This document shows, in pieces, positions 18,600-30,164 of a stretch of 64,000 bases of DNA (the stretch's first letter is position 1; each line of letters opens with the position of its first letter). The DNA is taken from assembly GCA_002205965.3 (NCBI GenBank), contig NADL03000487.1:577165-641164 (forward strand), read 5' to 3'. Below the pieces are notes generated by a model. The model saw only the letters and a list, made by a program, of their open reading frames with translations, was not told where the DNA came from and did not search any database. Both the position numbers and the translations under genes were made by a program. The stretch is from Kappaphycus alvarezii. Its lineage: Eukaryota; Rhodophyta; Florideophyceae; Gigartinales; Solieriaceae.

Positions 18600-20560
18600 T
18601 TGGATCCAGTTGACAGCTACCAACGTGGAGACATTCGCAATGCAGTAGAAAAGATGATCGCCACTGCAATCGGGAACGACGCGCCCAAAACCGATTCCAA
18701 AGTACTACAGGAAGCTTTCAACGAGCACATAAACATCTTTTGCACCTCTCTCTCTTCAAGACCCCCGGCTCAAGTTGGCCCGCTCAAGATAGAGCTAACC
18801 CCAGATGCACGCTCTGTACGGGTTCGACCTCGGAACTCTCAGGATCAACGAGCTCTCCTGCAACATTTTGTTTCGGACCTTGTACGCACCGGAATGGCGT
18901 ACCCTAATAATACCTCAGACTGAGTCTCTGCTCCCTTGATTGTCCCAAACCCAGGCCCCACCCGCTTCCGATTCACAGTAGACTTTCCAGTCAACTAGTA
19001 CACCGTGGGCACCAGTTCCCCATGCAAACCATCGAGCAAGAGCTTTCAAGCTATGAATGTCCCTTTTCTTCACAACCTTCGATATATCCCACGGCTATTG
19101 GCGGTTAACTCTCGACGTTGGTTCGCACGAGTTTCAATCCTTCATAGTTCCGAGGGAGTATACTCACCGACTACGGTACTCCACGACACCACCAATGCGA
19201 CAACATATCTTCAATCATCTCTCGCTGTCGAGACTACGCTTACATAAAATACTAGAATAGACAAAATTGCCTAGTGTGCGAGCAAGCACACAGCGCATTT
19301 TTTCAATTAGTTCCAACAGGTTATGGGCCATTACACGACACGAGTTCAATTATCACTCATCCGCAAGCTCAACGACAAATTTCCTGCTCAATCATTCCAA
19401 AGAATCCACGTGTCCAGTGCAACGCCTCTCGAACTCCACCCGCCGCTTCTCGAACAGCTGCTTGCCTGCACTAGAATTCACCGCTGAATAACTCGTTCAG
19501 AAGATCACCGCGAGCACCCGGGGACTGTCGAGACTACGCTTAACAAAGATTCTTATCTGCTCGCGTGATCTTCCTCACTCCTGTAATGTAGATACCACGC
19601 TTACATTAAATACTAGAATGGACAAAATTGCCTAGTGTGCAAGCAAGCACACAGCGCATTTTTTCCATCGGTTCCATCTTTCGCCGGAGTTTTCCCGGCC
19701 CAGATGTTGAAATAAATCCTTTACTGGTTGGACGATTTACTTCTGCACATTCTTACTGTCGATGGCCTACTATCTGGCATCCGGACTCTGTTCCGCACTT
19801 GCGCGCAATTCTACATCAGACTCTACCCAAGAATTGCATTCTTTTTGCAACCTCCATCCGCTGGTGCGGTAGTATCGTCACGGTCGACGGCTTTCGCTAC
19901 GATCCGAGACAACTCGAAAGTATGGTGAACATGGAACCACTAAATACAGGAGCACATGTACAGAAATTTGTGTGCGCCATGCAGTTGGTGAAGAATAGTA
20001 TACCAGGCTTCACAAAACTCATGTCTCCCTATATGATTTTATTGAAAGAGTACACGAAACAGCTCTAAATCGCTGAAAACGGGCCGTTGCATCCGTGCAT
20101 TTGGAAACTTTGGACTGGGATGACAAGAAACAAGCGGCGTTTAACATATGCAAATCAGCGCTAGCAAACTATGTGCCGCTTTCACATCGCAACGAGACTC
20201 AGCGACTTTGCATATTCACAGATGCGTCCGACTCGAATTGACCTGGATTCGTCACGCAAGTTCCCGTCGAGGATCTCTCCCTGCCTCAAGAGAAAGAGCA
20301 CCACAGCCCAATAGCATTTTGCTCCGGTCGTTTCACCGCAAACCAGCTAGGGTTTTATACACTCTAGAAAGGAGGCTACGCCATTATGGCCACCCTTGAA
20401 CACACTCACTGGCTCGCTGCCACTTCGGCTGTATTTGACCACTTCATCGATCACAACAACGTAATATTCATCTTTTATCCAGTCTCGCTTATCCCGGATC
20501 TCAGCCGATACTCCAACCGTAATTTTCTTCGTTAGGCAGTACGCCTGGGCTCCTACACGT
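18600..20560 (+). pseudogene. RT and RNase H of the decayed gypsy element
   Basis: Pol begins with VGPLKIELTPDARSVRVRPR and GMAYPNNTSD, then VPNPGPTRFRFTVDF. Motif A is FTTFDISHGYWRL at about 19070-19110. Motif C region LDDLLLH is at about 19725-19750, followed by CILFATSIRWCGSIVTVDGF. RNase H gives LCIFTDASDSN at about 20210 and IAFCSGRFTANQLGFYTLER, then FDHFIDHNNVIFIF. Stops and frame changes are frequent, and a partial duplication (19228-19672) breaks RT between motifs A and C. Confidence 0.8.
19228..19672 (+). repeat. Direct repeats inside the decayed RT
   Basis: Two ~85-bp copies at 19228-19312 and 19587-19672 both contain CTAGTGTGCRAGCAAGCACA and GCGCATTTTTTC. A third partial start GTCGAGACTACGCTTA is at 19528. 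This indicates a partial tandem duplication of about 355 bp within the element. Confidence 0.75.
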
Positions 20561-20799
20561 ACCATTGTTTCCACACATGCGGTCTCGACAATATATGGAC
20601 CGACATGATGACCCTAAAGTCAGCACCTCTACTTGTTCGACATCTCATCAAGGTGCCCGTTCTTCAATCAACGGAGACGGAAAGTTTTCTTCTGGTCGTC
20701 AGGCAGCGAAGTAGCTGACAAGCAGCGAGCCAACGAAGAGCACCGCCCAAGCAGACGACAGTGGTGGAAGTCATTTGAAGGACACCAGAGGGAGCCATT

Positions 20800-21430
20800 T
20801 GGATCCCAGAGAGTGCCGAATATCTCCAACTCGGGCTCTTTATCATCGTCCACACTGGGCTTGCGGTCCATCGAGGTGCTCGGACCAACCGTGAGAACTC
20901 TCAAGAGGCACCAAAATTGGAAGACACTGGCAGACGATATAGCACACCTTCTTGAAAGCTTACATTCAATGCATCTCTACTCTAGGAGGGGAGAAGATAC
21001 CGCGGCCATTCGGTCAAGCCGTGCATGGAATGAAGCCCAACGACCGTCTATAGTTTGACTACATCGACAAAGGTCAGAGTCGAGCTAGGCCAAAATACAA
21101 TCTGATGCTACTAGACGACCATTAAGACAATAATTTATTCTTCGCCACATTTGGTACCTCCGCACGCAATTCTGCTTAAGCCATATTCGACTGGTTTGCT
21201 GCCTTTAATGTTACTCCTGGCCTAATTTTCGATGGTCCAACTCACTTTCGAAACGAAACCATTCGTTGAGTTACTATTATTCTACGAGTATCGCATCATT
21301 TCACACTCCCGTACACTCCATGTAGTAACGTCGCTATCGAGAGACTTGGAAAGAAAGTCGTTAGAACCGTTCGGGCCCTTGTTTCTGTTTCCTTGCAAAT
21401 GGATTGCAACTAGTGGCCTTAACTCTTGCC
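20800..21430 (+). pseudogene. Integrase remnant of the decayed gypsy element
   Basis: An N-terminal piece reads SAEYLQLGLFIIVHTGLAVH in a zinc-finger position. The core shows FDGPTHFRNET (second acidic block region) and HFTLPYTPCSNVAIERLGKK (the block holding the catalytic Glu). Several in-frame stops occur. Weak tail similarity continues to about 22145. Confidence 0.65.
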
Positions 21431-22145
21431 TTTCATACAGAGCACACTCAACAAAGCACCTTAGTCACAACTGTACTCCTGTCACTTCACTTTTGGGGAT
21501 GGAACCCACTCCTCCATTTCAACTTTCCTTCAAACCCAGCAGGCCCAATTACCCCAGGGTGAAAATAGACGCGATTTTGTTATATCCCAGGTTTTTGTAT
21601 GCAGACTCAGCCACTAGGTTCTTATCCTCGATGTCTGTCCTCTGTCTACGAAGTTCACTTTTTTGTTCTCCCTTTAGGTCGGCCTCTGATACGATCTTCT
21701 CACGAGGCTTGATGCTCGAGCCGCGTCACTGGCGGTTACGACCTTCTCGGGGTACGGCACTCCTGTCTCTGTAGATGCCGGACAGATCTTTGTCACCCCT
21801 TTTTTCCCTAGTAGATGACGTCGTTGACTGGGATTAGGGCACAACAATTTTATCCCTAGAAGACGTTTGTTTATCGGCACTGGGCGTTATCTCGAGGGAT
21901 CAGAGTAACATAATGTTATATTCCGCTTTCAACAGGATAGAAGGGCAAATCTAATAGAGATTTTGACCTCCTGTCGGATTGGAAGAACTTCTAGCACAGA
22001 AAAACTTTTGTCGATATACCAGGTGTGCGGGTTTAAACTCACAACAAGTAATCGCCGGTTGAACTGTTGTTGTGCGACTGGTCGGGGTGGTCGAGGGCCG
22101 AAGACTCCATAGCCAAGGTTTATGTAGACTCCATCAATTTTTGAA

Positions 22146-22695
22146 ACCCCCGAAAGCAGTACTGCAATAAAATACGTTGATTAAAAAGTGAGCACTACAG
22201 GAGCGAAATCGCTAGTTTCCTTCCGTGCCATGGCCCGTACTGTAGTCAAACAGTAAATTCGTGGCCCAAATTTGTGCACACGTGCCTTGCAATGCTGTCC
22301 ACAGTTTTCCACCACAACACATACAATACTATAATTGAGTGCATTCAGAAATTAGACAAATGGAATATACTGGAGCGAAATGGCGCAGTAAAAAAGGGGG
22401 AGTGAAGACTCGTCTGTATCAGAAATTCAGTTACCGCTATCTGGTCTACGTGTGCGGCGTCCTTAATATGTCGTGCCCCGCGATATGCAGAATTTAGCCA
22501 CCCTATTCAAAATTAATTTTGTTTTAACTTCAATGTGTTGCGAATACAAATTAAAGTGATAAATTAAACCCATACTATACTGTACAGTACAGGTACACTG
22601 TAAGGAATTTCAATGGACATGCGATTATCCCACGGATAGTGTATTACTGTAAGAATCTTAGTCATACTGTAAGCCTCCTTTCCGAATTAGTCAGT
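22146..22695. other. Intergenic, upstream of the host gene island
   Basis: Contains ACTGTACAGTACAGG near 22578 and several TACTGTAA words. No clear TATA box was found upstream of the WD40 gene. Confidence 0.5.
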
Positions 22696-23916
22696 ATGTC
22701 TAATATGGCCAAGGCCTTTATGTCAAGTCGTGCGCGGCACTCTACTCGTCGTCGCCCCTTCCGCCCAACCATGACTGTCTCAAGCCCCGCCCCGTCTCCC
22801 CCCTCCGCCCCCTCCACCTCCTCGACGCTTCTCCCACCCTCACCATCCTCTCCTCCTCCCACTCCATCCATCTGCATCCCCCCTCTCTCCCCCCACCAAC
22901 TCTCAGCACGCCCCCACCCTAGCTCGCCTGCACCCAACCCACGAACCCCCGCTCCTCGCTCTCACCACCTCGTGCAAAACGCTCCACCTCCTCCGTCTCA
23001 CCCCCTCCCCCGCCCCGTCTGGACGCCCCTCTCCACCCAAGCGCTCCCGAAACGGCCCACCGCCCTCCTCTTCACCCCACACCACGGCCTCCTCATCTCC
23101 GATGCCCACGGCGCCGTCTACCACGTCCCCGTCATTTCCCCCACCCTGCATCACAACAACTCCCGCCCCATTACTAGCACACTGCTCATCCATCACTGCT
23201 CTCGCGCTCTCCCCGCAGAAACCTTACCTGCTGGCCACTGCGGACCGATGCGCCAAGCTACGCGTGTCCTGCTTTCCACATGCGCATGTCATTCATGCGT
23301 TTGCGCTCGGGCACACGCCGGTGATTTCCGTGCTGCATTGGCTGTCGCCATCGCTGTTACTTTCCGCTGCAACGGACGGGCATTTAATACTGTGGCGGAT
23401 CAACAACCATCCGTCTGGGGATGATACACACGGCGATCCTGTGTCACGGGTGGCGGAGTTGCATCTCCCGTCGTGCGGTGTTGCGCGGGGGTATTTACCA
23501 AGTGCGATTGTGCCGGTGCGTCCGGGTGAAGTGGGGTGTCGCGAGTTTTTGGTGACGACGGACGCGAAGCACGGCCCTTTTGTGGTGAGTGTTGCGGCGG
23601 ACGGGGGAATGTCGGTTACTGAGGTAATGAGGCCGCTGCCGTTTGGGGTGGAGAATGTTGTGTGGGGTGCGGGGCAGTTGTGGATGGAACGCATGGGCGG
23701 GGGTGTGAACGAGGTGTCTGTAGTTTGGGGGAGGGTGGGTATGGGATTGAAGTTGGGCGGGCAGTGGAGTGTGTGGTGGAGGAGGCGGGGGACGGGGGGG
23801 CGGAGGTCGAGACGCGTGTGACGTGGTTGAGGGCGCAGGCGCAGAAGGATATGACGCCGAATTGGAAGGGGAAGAAGAGGAGGTGGCCAATGCAAAACTC
23901 CGAGCCAGACTCGTGA
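22696..23916 (+). CDS. WDR4/Trm82-like tRNA m7G methyltransferase subunit
   Basis: A WD40 protein resembling the non-catalytic subunit that partners METTL1/Trm8 to make N7-methylguanosine at tRNA position 46. Diagnostic blocks are LLALTTSCKTLHLLRL, RPTALLFTPHHGLLISDAHG and LLATADRCAKLRVSC. Then come IHAFALGHTPVISVL and LLLSAATDGHLILWRI; ADR-x-x-K-x-RVS followed by F-x-LGHT is characteristic of this subunit. These blocks lie in two frames: a shift at about 23000-23050, back at about 23150, and again at about 23760 into a basic tail WKGKKRR. The start at 22696 is the first in-frame ATG of a Pro/Ser-rich N-terminus and is uncertain; 22771 is an alternative. The breaks may be sequence errors. The malectin gene lies downstream on the same strand. 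Confidence 0.75.
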
Positions 23917-24305
23917 CGTGGAGTGTGTGCGTTGCTCGCTGTGTCAGGATTTTGCGTTGGACGTCGGACGGTTGAATCAAGTTGCGTCATCATGCAGCGT
24001 TTCGTCCCTGGCCTCTCCGCGTAATTGCTGGGTGCACCCGTCTGCAGCTTTGCCCGTTGTTTGGGAAACGAGAGTATGGGTGCGTGTCGGTCCTATGTTG
24101 AGGTCTCCTGCAGCAACGGGGCGTGCTTCAAGTCGCTTGCTTATTGGCCGCGTTGCGGTCTCCGTGAAAACTGACGCATCGCCCATGCCCTGTTTCGTCG
24201 TTTGTCTCTCTCCAGTGAGTGGAAACCTGTCTGTGCGATGTTTTTTGCAGCGGTCGAGAGAGGGAGAGGGTAAGCGCCTGATGTTTGCGGGGTTCACGGG
24301 AGGTG
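23917..24305. other. Intergenic between the two host genes
   Basis: GC-rich, without a recognisable frame. It should hold the WD40 gene 3' end and the upstream promoter of the malectin gene. Confidence 0.6.
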
Positions 24306-24312
24306 TATATAA
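24306..24312 (+). promoter_or_regulatory. TATA box of the malectin gene
   Basis: TATATAA in GTGTATATAAGCG, 194 bp before the ATG at 24506. It is the only strong TATA in the interval, implying a 5' leader of roughly 165 bases. Confidence 0.6.
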
Positions 24313-24505
24313 GCGTTGGATTTGGTGAGGGGACGGGTGTGCGCTGCAAATTTACCAGCTTGCTCCATCATCAGCTGTCTTATCTAGTCCTGTTGTTCCT
24401 GTTTTGCATTGCAACTCTGCGATCCCCCATCGACCGTATTATCTCCTACCGATTCCAGCCCAGTTTGCCGTTGTTCTTTCTGTTTGTGTGTTTGGTGTGC
24501 ACCCA

Positions 24506-27500
24506 ATGATGCTCCAGTCGATTGTGCTGTTTCTGTTGCTAGCAGCGTCGATCACGCTCGCCCAGACTCCTCGCACCCGCATTGTGTTCCCGAAAAACGA
24601 GAACACGCCGCGCCGTTGGACCCGGTACGACCCCGCCAATCTTTCCCCGGACACTGAGTTTGGGTTCAATGGCCGTGTCGCTCCGTTTCCGCTACGCTCG
24701 TTTATTAAACGCCGAAGATCATTCACGTACCTTGTCGACTCGCTGTTACCCGGATGGTACGATGTCAAGTTTGGGTTTTTCGACCGATTCATCTGCACTG
24801 AGAACAGGCGCGTCTTTCACATGGAGGCCAACGGAATCTCCACTCCTCCACTGGATCTCGTCAAACAAGTTGGCGGCTGTGCAATGCCCTACTACGTTAC
24901 GCTGAAGGGCGTCAAAGTCACATCCGATGGCGTCCTCAATGTCACGGCCGTGCGCGTCAAGGGCGCAAAACCGATGCTCAACAACCTCGAAATCATTGGC
25001 GTCTCCCCGCCAGATGAGGACCCCCCTTCTCCATCGCCCAGTGCAACCTCAGCTTCGGCTTCGGCGTCCGCGTCACCTTCATCATTGACTGCGGAGTCGC
25101 CAACAACCTCTGCGAGTGCATCCCCGTCCAGTTTAGAGACAGCGTCGCAGTCGCCCACGGCTTCAGCGAGCGGATCTATGAGTGCGTCGATAACGGCATC
25201 GCCCTCGGGCAGCGCATCGCCTGCGGCGTCGCCTTCTGCGAGTGGTTCTTCAGTGGCTTCTCCGTCGCCCAGTGCAACGAGTTCGCCGACTGTTGTGGAA
25301 GCAGTGTATCCAAATGCGGCCAAAGTGGCGTTTCACAAGTTTTCAAAGCCTAGCGGGTGGGAGACGTATAATGCGGATGGATTAGATGTTGGGGTCGAGT
25401 TTGCAAGTGGCGGTTCAGCTGCGGGTCCCGATCCTGCTTATGTGAGCCACATGAAAAAGCGAGCCGACTTTACATATGTGCATATGCTTGCGCCGGGAGA
25501 GTATGATATTCGATTAGGGTTTCTGGAGTATGGCGGGGGTTGCTCGCTGGGAAAGAGGGTTTTCAGGGTTGGTGTGAATGGAAAGGAGACGAGTAATCTG
25601 GATGTTTTGGTGCAGTCGGGTGTAACACGCCGTATGATGTAACACTGCGAAAGGTGACAGTCGGGGCGGACGGAGTGTTGTTGTTTGAGTTTACAAATGT
25701 GGACGGGTACGCGCCCTATTTGGCCAACTTTGAAGCAGATCTCCACGACCCGAGCGTATCGCCTCGGCCAGAGGAAGACGATGTGGACATTATCATCAAT
25801 GCAGGATCCAAGACGGATGTACAGTTGACCGACGACTCTGAGACTGCATTCTACAGTGGTACGGTAATAAACCCTGCAGGGGAGGGCCGAGTTTCTATTA
25901 CAAGTCTTCCAGGTACGGGATGGACTTTTCGTACTCGTTTGATCTTCCGCCAGGGACTTACGACGTGACGCTTGGATTTGCAGAGAATTATGCGCCGATT
26001 CACTGCTCAGAAAGTGGAAAGCGGGTATTCAATGTGTACATCAACGGGCTGGTGCAGCTCGAGGGGTTTGACATCTTTGCGCGAGTGGGATGCCATGTTG
26101 CCGAGGAGGTGACGTTTTATGGCCAGTCGGTAGGGTCTGTAGATACGAAGCCACTGGCAATCCGGTTTGTGAGCATTGCTAACAACGCCATGGTCAACTA
26201 TATTCGCATCAAGACTGCGGCAGACAGATGCATTCCGGCGTCCTCTTCAGGTGGGCTGCAGAACGGTGAGGATCATGCCGCTCATGCTGTCCCCGGGTCG
26301 TACCCACCGCAGCTGAGTTCGAACTCGCCAACGTCGTATGTGGACAGTGATGGCGATGGGTTTGTCTGGGTGGACATTAATGGGGACGGGAGTCACACTC
26401 ACTTTTTTGACTCGGCGCAGAATATCATCGGGAGGATCACAGAGTATAAGTGGACTTTGGTGGAAACGGGGGAGGTTATCTCTACGGACGAGAGGTTTCG
26501 GTACAAGTTTCCCCTGGGGACAACGCGGCTCAGGTTGGCCGTGCTTGACAATTCTTGCACGAGGGATGAGGCGGAGACGACGGTCACAGTGACTGGTAAG
26601 ATTCAGCCCGGGCAATATTGCTATTATTATCAGGGACTAATGGAACCTCCCGTGGGCGGTGCCCTTTTGACTGAGGCCATCCCGCCGACATTTGCGCACA
26701 TTTCAAGTTCTATGGATCTCGGCTTTCCGTCGTTTGCCTATGATCAGAGCATGTTTGCAGTGCGATGCCACTTTTTCCTGCAAGTAGATACAGAGAGCGC
26801 GATGAAGGAGATCTCTGTGGATGTCGGTGGTACTGGGATCGCAAGGCTGTACAAGGGCTTGGATCTTGTCTTGGACTCGTCTTCCTCGCCGACTGTCTCG
26901 ACAGCACTACCTACTGGCTTGACTGCTTTTGAGTTGGTTTACTTGCGACAGTCTGACCCAGGCACGCCCCCAGTGCTCAAGCTCCTGGTTAATGGAGCGG
27001 TACCTCTGGACTCGCTCATTAGCCACGATCGCACGACGATTCTCCCCATTCTCAGCGCGGTCACACCAAATGAGGGCCTGATGGCGGGCGGGACGCGGGT
27101 CAAAGTCACAGGATATGGCCTGTTTCAACCGCTCACTGTGACATTTGGTACCAAGACTGTCACCGTACTGGCAGATGGTCAACGGAAAACTCAGTTTTTC
27201 GTCGATTCGCCTCCAGCAGACACTCCAGAGGCGGTAGCAATTCAGGTCACGACCGCTGCGGGCGCAACAAGCAATGCGGTGTACTTTTCATACGGGGGGA
27301 CGTGCGATTCTGTGAAATTTGTCGAGACATCTATGCTGACGGCAATGGACCAGGATGTGGATAATCTTGAATTGCCAACGTGTGTGGTGCTTGGACATGA
27401 TGGTCGGTTGTATATGGGAACGCTTGGAGGCACGGTGCAAGTGTTGTCGTACCATCAGAAAGACCTTCGAGTAAGTGGGCAGTGCTACTCGAAACCGATT

Positions 27501-28887
27501 GTGGACCCGAAATACGTCAAGAACAGCAAGCCTGCTGCAAGAGACATTCTTGGCATTACAATTGACCCGCGGATATTGAAATCAGACCGTTGGTTAGCAC
27601 AAACACGCTATATTGGCTGGACAAGGGACGACTAGACAACCCTACGAGCGAGGCGTGGCGGAATGGCGCGGTGGATCGATTAAAACCGGGGAGCGATGAG
27701 GAGGATGTGGGTGTTTGCTTGGTTTATGACAAGCGTGTGATTTCAAACTTGCCAGTATCGAATCACGACCACGGGGTGAACGGGTTGTTGTTTACGCAAC
27801 AAGGAGATTTGCTAGTGTCGATTGGGGATTTACGAATATGGGACTGCCAGGTTGGAAGCTTGGAGGATTTTGGGAGACGGATTTGTCGGCGGCTGTGATT
27901 AAGTTTGAATTGAGTAAGCCTGGGTTTGATGGGAATTTGCAGTATGAGAATGAGGGGACGCCACGTCTGGCTAGAGTGGTGTCGCAGCATGTTAGTGTGT
28001 ATGCGAGTGGTATTCGGAACGGGTTTGGAATGGCAATGACGAGGCAGGGAGAAGTGTATTTGGTGGATCAGGGACCGAATTGTTCGTTTGGGGATACCGC
28101 GACCAGCTGCGATGATTATGACGAGAGTGTTGCAGCGTCATGGGATCCAGAGGCACAGATTGATTGGCAGGGAAAGGTGAAACATGGGTGGATCAACTGT
28201 CCGTATGGAATCGGGAGAGGGGACAAGGTGCTGCATATCACAGAGGGCAGTTACTATGGACATGCCAACTTGCAACGCGGAGGGGACGAGTGCATCTGGG
28301 TGGATCCAAAGGATCATTTGACGGCGGATAATAAGCCGCCGCCGGGAAGCTACAAAAAACAGATGGCATTGTTGAAGAGTCCTGTGACGGGCATTGGTGA
28401 ATATGGGGGAAATGACTTTTGTGGGAGGATGAGGGGGGAATTGGTCATGTCGACATATAAAAGTGGGGATACTTATCGGATGGGAGTGGACGGGGATGAG
28501 GTGACCAGTGGGCCGGATGTGCTGGCAGGGGAGGGTGGACTTTCATTCGCGGAGAATGCACACGGTGATTTGATCTTCCCGCAGTTGAATGAGAAGAAAG
28601 TGTTGGTGTTGAGGCCGCAGAGAAGTGGTCGAGTTGGCATGTTCGTGGCTGGAGCGGTGCCGTGGAGACATGGAAGAAGTGGCGGGAGTACGTTGACAAT
28701 TGGAGGGGCGAACCTCGGTGGGATTGCAGAGGTGCTTGTTGGGGGAAAGGAATGTGAAATTGTAGTCGGTGGAGATGACGAGCTTCGATGCATTGTGCCA
28801 ATGGGAGAGGGTCTGGTGGATGTTCTAGTTCGAGTTAATGGTGAAGAGAGTGTGTTGACGGCTGCAGTTTTGTACATGGAAGTGTAA
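24506..28887 (+). CDS. Secreted malectin x3 / IPT / sugar-dehydrogenase-like propeller protein
   Basis: About 1,461 residues after allowing four one-base losses. A signal peptide (MMLQSIVLFLLLAASITLAQ) implies secretion. Malectin-like beta domains follow at about 23-170, 266-420 and 430-575, with WYDVKFGFFD, YDIRLGFLEY and YDVTLGFAENY. The first two are separated by a Ser/Ala/Pro linker. Then come a DSDGDGFVWVDINGDG segment (about 612), a PA14-like stretch (about 700-850) and an IPT/TIG domain (about 850-933). A glucose/sorbosone dehydrogenase-like propeller has SNHDHGVNGLLF, YASGIRNGFGMAM and SYYGHANLQRG. A last IPT domain ends at 1461. Malectin domains bind sugars, so cell-wall or matrix glycan recognition is inferred. 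The shifts (about 25630, 25885, 27592, 27834) all fit a missing base in a short homopolymer. No introns are needed. Confidence 0.85.
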
Positions 28888-28916
28888 GTGGTAACTTTGC
28901 TTTTCAATGGAGGGCT

Positions 28917-28922
28917 AATAAA
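28917..28922 (+). terminator. Polyadenylation signal of the malectin gene
   Basis: AATAAA 30 bases after the TAA stop at 28885-28887. Confidence 0.6.
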
Positions 28923-29069
28923 CGCTTTTCGTCCGTAGCTTCGCGCTCTGCGTGCAAAGGTAGCATCCCCCCGCCGACGTCGACTTGTCGATTTGTCTCT
29001 TCCTTTTTAATACACCCAGTCTTTGAGTTGCAGTCCTGCAGCTCCTGCTCCGCGTCCTTTTCAGCCGCT

Positions 29070-29237
29070 ATGTGGCACAAGCCCAACCAGTTCCGCCTCA
29101 CCACTCGTAAGCAAGCTGCCCACAAGGCCCTGCTCAACTTGAATCGAACCCTTACCAACCAACTGCTCCGCCTCGCAAACACCCCATCCTGCAGGGAAAC
29201 ATCCCTTATGTCACTCCCCACTGCGCCAGCCGAGTAA
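29070..29237 (+). CDS. Hypothetical 55-aa reading frame
   Basis: An ATG frame of 55 residues (MWHKPNQFRLTTRKQAAHKA...) with the base composition of the host island and basic, helical content. A TTTAATACACC stretch about 70 bases upstream could be a weak TATA. It may be a small gene, a first exon or chance. A 105-residue frame on the opposite strand (28904-29221) competes. Confidence 0.25.
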   Translation: MWHKPNQFRLTTRKQAAHKALLNLNRTLTNQLLRLANTPSCRETSLMSLPTAPAE

Positions 29238-29261
29238 GGCTGGTGGCGCTAGAAGTGATCA

Positions 29262-29786
29262 TAAATGTGGCGTATCATTGAAGAGGAATGGCTCTAACCC
29301 GGGAGTGTTGGCCCAAATCTCGGCTGGCAGCCGATCGTGCCACTTCTTTGATTGTGGAGGACACGTCTGGGTGCCACCTCCGAGCGCGGAAATACAACGG
29401 GGACGAGCCTGTTCCTTCCAGGTAATCCGGCTGTAAAACCCCGGTATTTTAGCAGCCAGCTGATCAGTGTGGGCGGTGTTTGTGAGGGGGTGAAGGTCCA
29501 CATGTTGAGGTGAGAAGAGGCCAGCGGGTTCACGACGGAGACATCGAAGTAATCGGTGCCACCAACGACGCCCGTTGCATTGATATCTGGCCACGTCTTG
29601 TCCTTCCCGTACGACCGGGGTTTGATGGCAGGATGCATTGCGCCGAGGCTGAGATCGTTACCCTGCAATGTGACCTGGCCATCAATGCGGATCGGCTGGG
29701 AGCCGTGTCAGCAGTGGATGAGGTAGTCGCCGTGGTCGTCCAGGGTTTTCGGACACCCGGCCCTTGGGCAGGGGGTTCCTCGTTTC
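29262..29786 (-). pseudogene. RT/endonuclease (subfamily III) C-terminal fragment
   Basis: Minus strand: GTPCPRAGCPKTLDDHGDYL with IHC is the zinc-binding block. Then VTLQGNDLSLGAMHPA, then WPDINATGVVGGTDYFDVSV followed by VNPLA. WPDI and YFDVSVVNPL fit the PD...D strand pattern of the nuclease core. Next KYRGFTAGLPGRNRLVPV matches the KYQGFIA block of the copy at 32390. It meets a plus-strand subfamily I fragment at about 29787. Confidence 0.7.
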
Positions 29787-30148
29787 TTGCGTTCGGTCTC
29801 CATCCCGTCCGGGAGTGGGAATTCCAGCAGGACGCCCGTCTCTCTCCTTCGATCCGCTGCCGCCTAGACCTCGTCATTGATGACCCCCAGTTCGCTCCGC
29901 GCCCACAAGGCTTCGACGTGAAAGTCATAACCCCTCATCCAAACCCCTACTACCGCTCCGCCGTCAAAGATCCTACCGCCCTTCATTCTCTAGCTGAGGC
30001 CGTTAAAGAAGGTCGCTATCGCGGGTTGTGTAACGAGCTCCATATGGATTTGTGTGGTGTGATGAACATGTTATTTACTCCCGAAGAAAAGCCGTCTAGG
30101 GCTCACCTCCGCGAACAACGTCGCGGCCGCGGCATTGTTGGCTTCTAG
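29787..30148 (+). pseudogene. Endonuclease-like fragment (subfamily I), copy 1
   Basis: The frame reads LHPVREWEFQQD, then CRLDLVIDDPQFAPRPQGFD with VKVITPHPNPYYRSAV, then EGRYRGLCNELHMDLCGV. The same blocks occur at 31604-32269 and 38040-38645. LDLVIDD...FDVKVITPH fits a PD-(D/E)XK-like core. The zinc-binding N-terminal part is missing. Confidence 0.7.
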
Positions 30149-30164
30149 CTCATCATCTCGTAAG

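Larger units (their letters stand above)
16954..22145 (+). mobile_element. Decayed Ty3/gypsy retrotransposon of a second lineage
   Basis: Gag-like, protease-like, RT, RNase H and integrase remnants appear in that order on the plus strand, with many stops and shifts. It is unrelated at close range to the young element: RT motif A reads FTTFDISHGYWRL and motif C LDDLLLH. Integrase-like residues are found at 21220-21400, and weak tail similarity to about 22145. No LTRs were found, so the coordinates mark the recognisable part only. Confidence 0.8.

Noticed and set aside
23662-23980. Long minus-strand Pro/Ser/Thr frames over the WD40 gene
   Set aside because: Shadows of GC-rich coding sequence; the plus strand has recognisable WD40 blocks.
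24892-25323. 143-residue acidic minus-strand frame under the malectin linker
   Set aside because: Antisense of the Ser/Ala/Pro repeat linker, with no independent support.
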